From Ramlibacter sp. (lineage in GTDB: Bacteria > Pseudomonadota > Gammaproteobacteria > Burkholderiales > Burkholderiaceae_C): 49,928 nucleotides of DNA. The notes below the pieces were generated by a model. It saw only the letters and a program-made list of their open reading frames with translations, was not told the origin of the DNA and did no database searches. The stretch is from contig JAJTCN010000075.1 of NCBI GenBank assembly GCA_021323335.1, positions 1 to 49,928 on the forward strand, in the 5' to 3' direction. Shown in pieces: positions 34,480 to 42,352 of the stretch; the first letter of the stretch is position 1, and every line of letters begins with the position of its first letter. The position numbers and the translations under genes were made by a program.

Positions 34480-35613
34480 ATGAGTTCGCCCAACCCCCTG
34501 CGCGCCCCGGAGCTCGAATTCAAGTCGCTGCTGGTGCTGGTCCTGGTGGCCACGCTGTTGTTCGCGCTGATCCTGTGGCCTTTCTTCGGCGCCGTCTGCT
34601 GGGCGGTCTTCATCGCCATCGTGTTCTGGCCGCTGCACAAGCGCTTCCTGCGCGGCAGCAAGGGCCGCCCCAACGTGGCCGCCCTGGCGTCCCTCACCGT
34701 CATCCTGCTGGTCGTCATCCTGCCGATGGCGCTGCTCATCGCCTCCATCACCGAGGAAGCTTCCGTGATGGTGGGCAAGCTGCGCTCCGGCGAGATCCAG
34801 CTGGCCGCCATCTTCCAGAAATTCATCGAGGCCCTGCCGGACTGGGCCCGCGGCATCCTGCAGCGCTTCGGCATGTCGGACCTGGGTCTGATGCAGCAGA
34901 AGATCCTCGACACCCTGGGCAACAGCAGCCAGGTGGTGACCTCGCGCGTGCTGGGCATCGGCCAGGTGACGCTGGACTTCATCGTCGCCTTCTTCGTGAT
35001 GCTGTACGTGGTGTTCTTCCTGTTCCGCGACGGCGAGCGCCTCACGCGCGGCATCGCCCGCTCCATCCCGCTGCGGCCCCAGCACACCCAGCGGGTGATG
35101 ACGCAGTTCGCCACCGTCGTGCGCGCCACCGTCAAGGGCAACATCGTGGTGGCGCTGGTGCAGGGCGCGCTCGGGGGCATGGCCTTCTTCGTCCTCGGCG
35201 TGCCGGGCGCCGTCCTGTGGGGCGCGGTGATGGCGCTGCTGTCGCTGCTGCCCGCCGTGGGCGCGGTGCTGGTGTGGGCGCCGGTGGCCGCGTACTTCTT
35301 CTTCAGCGGCGACCTGGTCAAGGGCATCGGCCTCACGCTCTGGGGCGCCGTGGTGATCGGGCTGGTGGACAACATCCTGCGCCCCATCCTGGTGGGCAAG
35401 GACACCCGCATGCCGGACTACCTGGTGCTGGTCGCCACGCTGGGCGGCATCGTGGTGTTCGGCCTCAACGGCTTCGTCATCGGCCCGGTCATCGCCGCCA
35501 TGTTCCTGGTGAGCTGGGACCTGCTGGCCAGGGTGCGGGAAGAGCCGGACACGCTGGAGCCGCCGCAGGCCCTGCCCCCCGCGCCGCCGCCCGCCCTGCC
35601 TCCGCTGCCCTGA
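34480..35613 (+). CDS. AI-2E family (PerM/YdiK-type) membrane protein
   Basis: A 377-residue inner-membrane protein with about eight hydrophobic segments in the AI-2E family pattern: paired N-terminal helices (F-F-G-A-V-C-W-A-V-F-I-A-I), a long soluble insert (~95-160), then helices with F-F-L-F-R-D-G, G-L-V-D-N-I-L-R-P and a C-terminal pair. The family name comes from the proposed autoinducer-2 exporter TqsA, but many members probably act as ion or small-molecule transporters. The proline-rich tail (P-P-A-P-P-P-A-L-P-P-L-P) is cytoplasmic. Confidence 0.9.
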   Translation: MSSPNPLRAPELEFKSLLVLVLVATLLFALILWPFFGAVCWAVFIAIVFWPLHKRFLRGSKGRPNVAALASLTVILLVVILPMALLIASITEEASVMVGKLRSGEIQLAAIFQKFIEALPDWARGILQRFGMSDLGLMQQKILDTLGNSSQVVTSRVLGIGQVTLDFIVAFFVMLYVVFFLFRDGERLTRGIARSIPLRPQHTQRVMTQFATVVRATVKGNIVVALVQGALGGMAFFVLGVPGAVLWGAVMALLSLLPAVGAVLVWAPVAAYFFFSGDLVKGIGLTLWGAVVIGLVDNILRPILVGKDTRMPDYLVLVATLGGIVVFGLNGFVIGPVIAAMFLVSWDLLARVREEPDTLEPPQALPPAPPPALPPLP

Positions 35614-35633
35614 GGCCCTGCTAGCATCGCGCG

Positions 35634-36263
35634 ATGGTCCAGGCAGCCAGCACGCGCGGCAACGCGCGGGAGAACCGGGAGCGGGTGATGGCCGCCATCC
35701 ATGCGGCGGCCATCGCCGAATTCAGCGAGAACGGGCTGAAGGGCACCTCGACCCAGGCGATCGCGGAACGCGCCGGCCTGACCAAGCCGCAACTGCATTA
35801 CTACATCCGCGGCAAGGAGGAGCTGTACGAGGAGCTCCTGATGCAGGTGGTCGAGGCCTGGAAAGGCATGTTCGATGCCAAATCCACCGAGCCTGCCAAG
35901 GTGCTGGGCGCCTACATCCGCTCCAAGATCAACCTGGCCTTCGACAAGCCGGAGATCTCGCGCATCTTCACGCGCGAGGTGCTGGACGGCGGCCGCAATC
36001 TCGAGGCTTTCTGGCCGGACTCGCGCAAGTCCACCCGCGACAAGGTGGCGGCCATCAACGGCTGGATAGCCCGTGGGCAGATGCAGCCGGTGGATGCGCA
36101 CGTGCTGCTGATGGCGATCTGGGCGATGACGCAGTTCTATGCGGATTCGGCGCTGCAGGTGCAGCAATTGCGCAAGCCGACCCAGCCGGGGTGGACGCCG
36201 GACCGGGACAAGCTGGTGGACGAATTGACGGCGTTCGTGTTGCGGGGTTGCGGGATCACGTAG
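35634..36263 (+). CDS. TetR-family regulator, RutR-like
   Basis: A 209-residue TetR repressor. The helix-turn-helix is at ~residues 30-62 (G-T-S-T-Q-A-I-A-E-R-A-G-L-T-K-P-Q-L-H-Y-Y). The C-terminal domain follows the pattern of E. coli RutR, the pyrimidine-responsive repressor: Y-I-R-S-K-I-N-L, I-N-G-W-I-A-R-G and especially I-W-A-M-T-Q-F-Y-A-D-S-A-L-Q-V. RutR binds uracil or thymine and controls pyrimidine and purine genes. An inverted repeat containing the RutR-like core TTGACCA lies at 36400-36434, just ahead of the catabolic operon, so this protein most likely represses that operon. The ligand may be a heterocycle; this is inferred. Confidence 0.85.
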   Translation: MVQAASTRGNARENRERVMAAIHAAAIAEFSENGLKGTSTQAIAERAGLTKPQLHYYIRGKEELYEELLMQVVEAWKGMFDAKSTEPAKVLGAYIRSKINLAFDKPEISRIFTREVLDGGRNLEAFWPDSRKSTRDKVAAINGWIARGQMQPVDAHVLLMAIWAMTQFYADSALQVQQLRKPTQPGWTPDRDKLVDELTAFVLRGCGIT

Positions 36264-36266
36264 GTG

Positions 36267-36372
36267 TCGTCATCCCCGCGAAGGCGGGGATCCAGGGCTT
36301 CCGGATTTCTCCTCGTGCGCAACCGCCGCCTGAAGGCGGGAGCCCTGGCTTCCCGCCTTCGCGGGAATGACG
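36267..36372. repeat. GTCATCCCCGC...GCGGGAATGAC intergenic palindrome (copy 3)
   Basis: Outer arms GTCATCCCCGCGAAGGCGGG and CCCGCCTTCGCGGGAATGAC enclose a longer centre than in the sister copies. It starts just after the TetR stop and ends 27 bases before the operator-like repeat, so it probably insulates tetR from the operon behind it. Confidence 0.85.
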
Positions 36373-36399
36373 GGGCCCGGGCTGGCACGCCCCTTGCTG

Positions 36400-36434
36400 A
36401 ATTTGACCAATCAGTCAGATTGATCGGTCAAATT
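36400..36434. promoter_or_regulatory. Operator-like inverted repeat for the RutR-like TetR regulator
   Basis: AATTTGACCAATCA and TGATCGGTCAAATT are inverted 14-base arms (13 of 14 positions match) separated by 7 bases. The half-site holds TTGACCA, the core of the known RutR site (TTGACCA-N2-TGGTCAA), though the spacing here is longer. It is AT-rich in a GC-rich setting and lies between the TetR gene and the operon it most likely controls. Confidence 0.75.
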
Positions 36435-36489
36435 GAAAACTTCCGCCCTCGCCGCCCGCACCGCCCGCCCGGTTCCGGTGCACTGCTGA

Positions 36490-36996
36490 GGAGCCGCCGG
36501 CCATAGCGTCGACGACTGCGACCTCTACGCGGAAGACTTCAACCCGGTGATGTCGCGGGAAGAGCGCCTGCGCTACCACGATGTCCCGCGCAACCGCGAA
36601 CCGGTGGCGGGCTACGTCGAACGGTTGCACCGCGCAGACGCCATCGTCTTCTGTTTTCCCACCTGGTGCTTCGGGCTGCCCGCCATGCTCAAGGGCTTCT
36701 TCGACCGGCTGCTGATGCCGGGCGTGGCCTTCGACATCAGTGACCCGGCGAACGTCAGGCCCATGCTCACGAACATCAAGCGCATCTCTGCTGTCGTCAC
36801 CTACGGGCGACCGCGCTGGATGGCCTGGTACATGGGGGACCCGCCGCGAAAGATGGTCACCCGCTACATGAAGCGCCTCACCGCCAACCAGGCGCGCGTG
36901 GACTACCACGCCTGCTACCACATGAACGTCGCGACCGGGTCGCGGCTGGCCCGCTTCAAGCAGCGCGTCGGCCGGGCGATGGCGAAGTTCGCCTGA
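36490..36996 (+). pseudogene. Flavodoxin-fold NAD(P)H oxidoreductase lacking its N-terminus
   Basis: The readable part begins A-A-G-H-S-V-D-D-C-D-L-Y-A-E-D-F-N-P and runs through A-D-A-I-V-F-C-F-P-T-W-C-F-G-L-P-A-M-L-K-G-F-F-D-R to the stop, ~165 residues. This is the NAD(P)H:quinone oxidoreductase / general stress protein 14 family, cytoplasmic FMN or FAD reductases. The normal first ~28 residues, with the flavin-phosphate loop, and the start codon are missing; the frame is closed by TGA at 36487. A weak internal start (GTG 36547, ATG 36550) would give a shorter protein without the flavin loop. It is first in the operon after the operator. A reductase here could have fed electrons or reduced flavin to the oxygenases. 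Confidence 0.7.
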
Positions 36997-37010
36997 AGGA
37001 AGACCACCAG

Positions 37011-37868
37011 ATGATGCACGGCTACATTCCCCCGCACCGCTTCCTGCCCTACCTGAGCTGGACGGAAATCAACGCGCTTCCCGACCGCGAGAACACGGTG
37101 ATCGTGCTGCCGGTGGGCGCGATCGAACAGCACGGCCCGCACCTGCCCTGTTCGGTGGACAGCGTCATCTCCGCGGGCGTGCTGGGCAAGGCGCTGGAAA
37201 AGCTGCCGGCCGACGTGCGGGCCTTCGGCATGGCGCCCATCACCTACGGCAAGTCCGACGAGCACCTGCACTTCCCCGGCACGATGACGCTGACCGGCCC
37301 GACCCTGCTGGCCATGGTGCAGGAGATCGGCGAGTCGGTGTACCGCTCGGGTTTTCGCAAGCTGCTGCTGGCCAATGGCCACGGCGGCCAGCCGCAGGTG
37401 CTGGAGATGGCCGCGCGCGAGCTGCGCGTGCGGCACGGCGACTTCGTCATCGTGCCCTTCCACGTCTCGCGCCTGCCCAATGCCTCCGGCAAGTTCGTCT
37501 CCGAGCAGGAGAAGAAGCTCGCCATGCACGCCGGCCATTCGGAAACCGCGCTGATGCTGGCGCTGGCGCCCGACACGGTGCACATGGAACGCGCCGTCGC
37601 CAATTTCCCGCCGGTGTTCCCGTCGAAGCTGCTGTCGCAGGACGGGCGCCCGGCCTGCGCCTGGACGGCGCGCGACTTCGGCCCCAGTGGCGTCATCGGC
37701 GACCCGCACGGCGCCACCCGCGAGCAGGGCGAGGAAATCCTCGACACGCTGTCCGACAGCTGGGTGCAGGCCATCACCGACCTGCACCGCATGCAGTGGG
37801 TGGTGCGCGATGTCTCTTCCTGGGGCCACGTGCACCAGCGCGGGCACATCGAAGCCGGCTCCCACTGA
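37011..37868 (+). CDS. Creatininase-family amidohydrolase
   Basis: A 285-residue metal-dependent hydrolase. Metal ligands are visible in V-G-A-I-E-Q-H-G-P-H-L-P (E39, H41, H44), D50, and A-N-G-H-G-G-Q near residue 125, with E in A-G-H-S-E-T-A. The family hydrolyses cyclic amides and formamides (creatinine, riboflavin-pathway formamide and others), so the exact reaction cannot be assigned. In this operon a ring-opening of a lactam intermediate is plausible. GAAGGAAG lies 8 bases before the ATG. Confidence 0.88.
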   Translation: MMHGYIPPHRFLPYLSWTEINALPDRENTVIVLPVGAIEQHGPHLPCSVDSVISAGVLGKALEKLPADVRAFGMAPITYGKSDEHLHFPGTMTLTGPTLLAMVQEIGESVYRSGFRKLLLANGHGGQPQVLEMAARELRVRHGDFVIVPFHVSRLPNASGKFVSEQEKKLAMHAGHSETALMLALAPDTVHMERAVANFPPVFPSKLLSQDGRPACAWTARDFGPSGVIGDPHGATREQGEEILDTLSDSWVQAITDLHRMQWVVRDVSSWGHVHQRGHIEAGSH

Positions 37869-37930
37869 AGGCGAACTCGGCGCGCAACTTGCAAGAACCG
37901 ATCACTCCCATCCACCACGCGAGGACTTCC

Positions 37931-38917
37931 ATGCAATCCACCCTCATCCGCACCCTCGTCGCCGCCGCCGCCGGCCTCGCACTCTGCGCGGGCGCGCAGG
38001 CGCAGGAAAAGTTCACGTACATGACCAACTGGTACGCGCAGGCCGAGCACGGCGGCTTCTACCAGGCGGTGGCCAATGGCACCTACAAGAAGTACGGCCT
38101 CGACGTCACCATCAAGATGGGCGGCCCGCAGGTCAACATCATGCAGCTGATGGCGGCGGGCCAGACCGACTGCATCATGGGCTCCAGCGACCTGCAGATG
38201 ATGATCGCGCGCTCCGGCGGCCTGCCCGTCGTCACCCTGGCGGCGATCTTCCAGAAGGACCCGCAGGTTCTCATCGGCCACGAGGGCGTGGTCAACAGCT
38301 TCGAGGACATGAAGGGCAAGACGATCCTGATCGCGCCCTCTGCCCAGCGCGGCTACTGGCTGTGGCTCAAGCAGAAGTACGGCTTCACCGATTCGCAGAC
38401 GCGCCCCTACACCTTCAACATCCAGCCCTTCGTCGCCGACAAGGACACGGTGCAGCAGGGCTACCTGACCTCCGAGCCCTTCGCCATCCAGAAGGCGGGC
38501 GTCAAGGCCAGGGCCTTCCTGTTCGCGGACCAGGGCTGGACCTCGTACGCCACCACCATCTCCTGCATGGACGAAACGGTCAAAGCCCGCAACAAGGCCG
38601 TCGCCGCCTTCGTCAAGGGAACCATGGAAGGCTGGAAGTCCTACCTGGCCGACCCGGCGCCGGGCAACGCGCTGATCAAGAAGGACAACCCGAACATGAC
38701 CGACGAGCAACTGGCGTACAGCGTGGCCAAGCTCAAGGAGATGGGCATCGTCACCGGCATGGACGCGCCGAAGCTCGGCATCGGCATGATGAACGAGCAG
38801 CGCATCGCCAGCAACTACAAGTTCCTGGTGGAGAACAAGCTGGTGGAGACCGGCAAGGTCACGCCGGCCGAGGCCTACAACTTCTCGTTCGTCAAGGACC
38901 TGAAGGTGATGCCTTGA
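37931..38917 (+). CDS. NMT1/THI5-type ABC substrate-binding protein, copy 1
   Basis: A 328-residue periplasmic receptor of the NMT1/THI5 / SsuA-like class, which binds pyrimidine-type or other small ring compounds and taurine-like solutes. The signal peptide is ~24 residues (ending G-A-Q-A-Q). The mature protein has N-W-Y-A-Q-A-E-H-G-G-F-Y-Q-A-V-A near its start, the hallmark of the THI5/ThiY branch, and K-M-G-G-P-Q-V-N. It is followed directly by its ATPase and permease genes. GAGGA precedes the ATG. Confidence 0.9.
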   Translation: MQSTLIRTLVAAAAGLALCAGAQAQEKFTYMTNWYAQAEHGGFYQAVANGTYKKYGLDVTIKMGGPQVNIMQLMAAGQTDCIMGSSDLQMMIARSGGLPVVTLAAIFQKDPQVLIGHEGVVNSFEDMKGKTILIAPSAQRGYWLWLKQKYGFTDSQTRPYTFNIQPFVADKDTVQQGYLTSEPFAIQKAGVKARAFLFADQGWTSYATTISCMDETVKARNKAVAAFVKGTMEGWKSYLADPAPGNALIKKDNPNMTDEQLAYSVAKLKEMGIVTGMDAPKLGIGMMNEQRIASNYKFLVENKLVETGKVTPAEAYNFSFVKDLKVMP

Positions 38918-39732
38918 TCCGCGAGCCCGCCACGGTACTGGCGCCCGCCGTGCCGGCGGTGGAGGTCCTGTCGGCGCACAAGACCTACCCCAACGGGACG
39001 GTCGCCCTGCAGCCGGTGGACCTGACCATCGCGGAAGGCGAGTTCGTCACCTTGCTCGGCCCCTCGGGCTGCGGCAAGAGCACGCTTCTCAAGATGGTGG
39101 CGGGCCTGCTGGATCCCACCGACGGCCGCCTGCTGCTGTGGCGCAAGCCCGTCGCGCAACTGGACGCGACCGGCCGGAAGCTGGCCTTCGTGTTCCAGTC
39201 GCCCACCCTCATGCCGTGGGCCAGCGTCCAGGCCAACGTGCGCCTGCCGCTGGACCTGGCCGGCGTGCCGCGCGCCGAGGCCGACGGCCGCGTCGCCGAT
39301 GCACTGGCGCTGGTGGGCCTGGCCAAGTTCGCCCAGGCCCTGCCGCGGAACCTGTCGGGAGGCATGCAGATGCGCGTATCCATCGCCCGCAGCCTGGTGG
39401 TGCAGCCGCAGCTGCTGCTGATGGACGAGCCCTTCGGCGCGCTGGACGAGATCACGCGGCACCGTCTGGACGCCGACCTGCTGGACCTGTGGCGCAGCAA
39501 GAAGCTCACCGTGGTGTTCGTCACGCATTCGATCCACGAGGCCGTCTTCCTGTCGAACCGGGTAATCATGATGGCGGCGCGCCCGGGCCGCATCGTGGAG
39601 GAAGTGGTGATCGACGAGCCCTACCCGCGCACGCCGGACTTCATGGTGACGCCGCGCTTCGCGGCCTACGCCAAGCGGCTGCAGGACTCGCTGCTGCGCG
39701 CCAGCCAGGAAAACGAGGAGGCCCTGTCGTGA
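38914..39732 (+). CDS. NrtD/SsuB-type ABC transporter ATPase
   Basis: A 272-residue ATPase of the nitrate/sulfonate/taurine class. Walker A is G-P-S-G-C-G-K-S-T, the Q-loop V-F-Q-S-P-T-L-M-P-W (typical of this class), the signature L-S-G-G-M-Q-M-R, Walker B L-L-L-M-D-E-P-F-G-A-L-D and the switch V-T-H-S-I-H-E-A. The N-terminal start is uncertain: a TTG at 38914-38916 overlapping the previous stop is the most upstream choice, and a GTG about 12 codons on is possible. Part of the importer with the genes on both sides. Confidence 0.9.
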   Translation: MIREPATVLAPAVPAVEVLSAHKTYPNGTVALQPVDLTIAEGEFVTLLGPSGCGKSTLLKMVAGLLDPTDGRLLLWRKPVAQLDATGRKLAFVFQSPTLMPWASVQANVRLPLDLAGVPRAEADGRVADALALVGLAKFAQALPRNLSGGMQMRVSIARSLVVQPQLLLMDEPFGALDEITRHRLDADLLDLWRSKKLTVVFVTHSIHEAVFLSNRVIMMAARPGRIVEEVVIDEPYPRTPDFMVTPRFAAYAKRLQDSLLRASQENEEALS

Positions 39733-40511
39733 AGCCGCATACCGCCAAGGTGCTCTACCCGGCGATCGTCGCCGTCGTCCTGCTGGCGCTCTGGCAGGGG
39801 CTGGTCACCGGCTTCAAGCTGCCGCCCTACCTGGTGCCCTCGCCGATCCTGATGTTCCAGACGCTGGTGACGGACTGGCAGACGCTCGGCGGATCGCTGC
39901 TCTTCACGCTGAAGATCACGCTGTTTTCCTTCGCCGTGGCGGTGGTCGTCGGCGTGCTGGTCTCCTTCCTGTTCGTGCAGAGCCGGCTGATCGAGACGGC
40001 GCTGTTTCCCTACGCGGTCCTGCTGCAGGTGACGCCCATCGTGGCGGTGGCGCCGCTGATCATCATCTGGGTGAAGAACCCGACGGCCTCACTGGTGATC
40101 TGCGCCGCGCTCGTCGCGCTGTTCCCGATCATCTCCAACACCACCCTCGGCCTTCGCAGCATCGATCCCGACCTGCAAAGCTACTTCGCGATGAACCGTG
40201 CGAGCCGGCTGCAGACGCTGTGGCGCCTGCGCATCCCGAGCGCGCTGCCCTACTTCTTCGGCGGCCTGCGCATCTCCAGCGGCCTCGCGCTGATCGGCGC
40301 GGTGGTGGCGGAATTCGTGGCCGGTACCGGGGGCAACAGCACCGGCCTGGCCTACCAGATCCTCTTCGCCGGCTACCAGCTGAACATCCCGCGGATGTTC
40401 GCCGCACTGCTGCTGATCTCGCTGGCCGGTGTCGCCCTCTTCGTGCTGATGGCCTGGCTGTCCAGGCTGGCGCTCGGCTCCTGGCACGCCAGTGAACTCT
40501 CCCGGGACTGA
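39729..40511 (+). CDS. SsuC/NrtB-type ABC transporter permease
   Basis: A 260-residue inner-membrane permease with six hydrophobic segments. The family features are L-V-P-S-P (~34-38), the A-P-L-I-I-I-W-V motif and the coupling segment A-S-R-L-Q-T-L-W-R-L-R-I-P-S-A-L-P-Y. The GTG start overlaps the ATPase stop (GTGA). With the two genes before it, it makes a complete importer for a small aromatic or heterocyclic compound. Confidence 0.9.
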   Translation: MKPHTAKVLYPAIVAVVLLALWQGLVTGFKLPPYLVPSPILMFQTLVTDWQTLGGSLLFTLKITLFSFAVAVVVGVLVSFLFVQSRLIETALFPYAVLLQVTPIVAVAPLIIIWVKNPTASLVICAALVALFPIISNTTLGLRSIDPDLQSYFAMNRASRLQTLWRLRIPSALPYFFGGLRISSGLALIGAVVAEFVAGTGGNSTGLAYQILFAGYQLNIPRMFAALLLISLAGVALFVLMAWLSRLALGSWHASELSRD

Positions 40512-40517
40512 ATCTCG

Positions 40518-41885
40518 ATGAACGCTCCCATCCATCCCATCGCGCAACTGCACGTGGCCCTGCCGGACCTGGACTGGGTCACGGAGACGCCGCGCATCGC
40601 CCGCCTCTCGCAGGATTTCTCCTGGTTCAGCCCGGTGCTCAAGCGCCAACTGGCTGGCAAGACGGCCGACGCCGTGGTGCGCCCGCGCGACGAGGAGGAA
40701 GTCACCCGCCTGGTGGCGCTGTGCGCGAAGCTGCGCATCCCCATCACCATCCGCGGCGCCGGCACCGGCAACTACGGCCAAGCCGTGCCGCTGCAGGGCG
40801 GCGTGGTGCTGGACATGAGCGGCTACAACCGGTTCCTGTGGGCCCGCAACGGCGCCGCCCGGGCCCAGGCCGGCATCCGGCTGTGGGACTTCGAGAAGGA
40901 GTCGCGCGCCGCCTGCGGCATGGAACTGCGCTGCATGCCCTCCACTTACCGCAGCGCGACGCTCGGCGGCCTGTTCGGCGGCGGCTTCGGCGGCATCGGC
41001 TCCATCAACTACGGCCCGCTCGCCTCGCGCGGCAACGTGCTGGGCATCAAGGCGATCACGATCGAGGAGGAGCCGAAGATCGTGGAACTGCGCGGCGCCG
41101 ACGCCCTGCTGATGCACCACCTTTGGGGCACCAACGGCCTGGTGCTGGAGATCGAGCTGGCCATGGCCCCGGCCCAGGACTGGAACGAGTACCTGGTGGT
41201 CTTCGACGGCTTCGACGCGGCGCTGGAGTTCGGCCACGCCATCGCCGCGACGACGGGCATCGCCAAGCGCGAGGTCGGTTTCCTCTCGGCCACCGTCACG
41301 CCCTACCTGAAGCCGCTGGCGGAATACCTGCCGGCGGGCCATCACGCACTGATCCTGGCGATCGCGGCAGTGAGCGAGGCTGCAATGCTGGAACTGGCGG
41401 CGCTGCACGGCGGCCGCGTCACCTACCGCAAGGAAGCGGAGGAGATCGCCCGCACGCATCGCACGCTGCTGGAATACACCTGGAACCACACCACGCTGGT
41501 GGCCTTCAAGTCCGACAGGAACATCACCTACCTGCAGAGCGCCTTCGTTCCGGGCGAGCACCTGGAGCAGGTGCGGCGCATGGAAAGGTTGCTGGGCGAG
41601 GAGGTGCTGATGCACGCCGAGTTCATCCGCAACCTGGAAGGCAAGGTCACCTGCACGGCGCTGCAGATCGTGAAGTTCACGACCGAGGAGCGCCTGCAGC
41701 AGATCATGCAGGTCTACCGCGACAACGGGGTGCGCATCAACGACCCGCACGTGTTCGTGGTGGAGGACGGCAAGGCCGGCGGCGAGCTGCCGCAGGCCAT
41801 GGTGGACACCAAGAGGCGCTTCGACCCGCACAACCTGCTGAACCCCGGCAAGGTGCGTGCGTGGATGGGGGGCGTGCCGGCATGA
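40518..41885 (+). CDS. FAD-linked oxidase (PCMH/GlcD-type), copy 1
   Basis: A 455-residue flavoenzyme with the PCMH FAD-binding fold. The N-terminal half shows V-R-P-R-D-E-E-E-V-T-R-L-V-A, then I-R-G-A-G-T-G-N-Y-G-Q-A-V-P-L-Q-G-G (~77-94) for FAD phosphate binding, and G-G-L-F-G-G-G-F-G-G-I-G-S. The C-terminus ends F-D-P-H-N-L-L-N-P-G-K-V, as in VAO/GlcD oxidases. It would oxidise an alcohol, amine or hydroxy-acid. A paralogue with the same motif order lies at 46909. It follows the permease by 6 bases. Confidence 0.88.
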   Translation: MNAPIHPIAQLHVALPDLDWVTETPRIARLSQDFSWFSPVLKRQLAGKTADAVVRPRDEEEVTRLVALCAKLRIPITIRGAGTGNYGQAVPLQGGVVLDMSGYNRFLWARNGAARAQAGIRLWDFEKESRAACGMELRCMPSTYRSATLGGLFGGGFGGIGSINYGPLASRGNVLGIKAITIEEEPKIVELRGADALLMHHLWGTNGLVLEIELAMAPAQDWNEYLVVFDGFDAALEFGHAIAATTGIAKREVGFLSATVTPYLKPLAEYLPAGHHALILAIAAVSEAAMLELAALHGGRVTYRKEAEEIARTHRTLLEYTWNHTTLVAFKSDRNITYLQSAFVPGEHLEQVRRMERLLGEEVLMHAEFIRNLEGKVTCTALQIVKFTTEERLQQIMQVYRDNGVRINDPHVFVVEDGKAGGELPQAMVDTKRRFDPHNLLNPGKVRAWMGGVPA

Positions 41886-42352
41886 GCATGGGCCAGCCGA
41901 TGGCCAACTACGCCAGCGCGCGGCGGGCCGGCGACTTCCTGTTCGTCAGCGGCGTGGTGGCGGTCGACCCCGCCCGCAATGCCATCGTGCAGTCGTACGA
42001 GGATCTGCCGGCGCAGGCGCGTGAGCAGTTGCGCTCCATCGGCTACGACACCGGCCAGATGACGGTGGACCTGTACGAGGCACCCGCCGTCGCCCAGAGC
42101 TGGTTCGTGCTGGAGCGCATCCGCCAGCTCGCGCAGGAGCACGGCGCCGGCATGGACGACGCCGTCAAGCTGGTGCAGTACTTCCGCGACCTGCGCCACT
42201 ACCCCTTCTACAACCGCGTCCGCGGCCTGTTCTATCCCACGAATCCGCCGGCGAGCACGGTGGTGGAGGTGGCGCGGTTCATGCCCGGGGATGCGGCGCT
42301 GATCGAAGTGGAAGCAACGATTTACTTGACTGGACCGGAGAAACCGAAATGA
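41882..42352 (+). CDS. RidA (YjgF/YER057c) family protein
   Basis: A 156-residue RidA-like protein. Recognisable parts are the N-terminal M-A-N-Y-A-S-A-R-R-A-G-D-F-L-F-V-S-G, G-M-D-D-A-V-K-L-V-Q-Y-F and Y-P-T-N-P-P-A-S-T-V-V-E-V-A-R. It is longer than canonical RidA (~128) owing to inserts near 45-85. The equivalent arginine in the substrate pocket is probably the R of V-E-V-A-R. RidA relatives hydrolyse enamine/imine or aminoacrylate-type intermediates, and RutC in pyrimidine breakdown belongs here. ATGA overlap with the oxidase; stop overlaps the next ATG. Confidence 0.88.
   Translation: MSMGQPMANYASARRAGDFLFVSGVVAVDPARNAIVQSYEDLPAQAREQLRSIGYDTGQMTVDLYEAPAVAQSWFVLERIRQLAQEHGAGMDDAVKLVQYFRDLRHYPFYNRVRGLFYPTNPPASTVVEVARFMPGDAALIEVEATIYLTGPEKPK

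Noticed and set aside
31693..35085. A 1130-codon open frame on the minus strand across the Liv receptors
   Set aside because: It runs antisense through two clear receptor genes and a terminator; composition is typical of a shadow frame.
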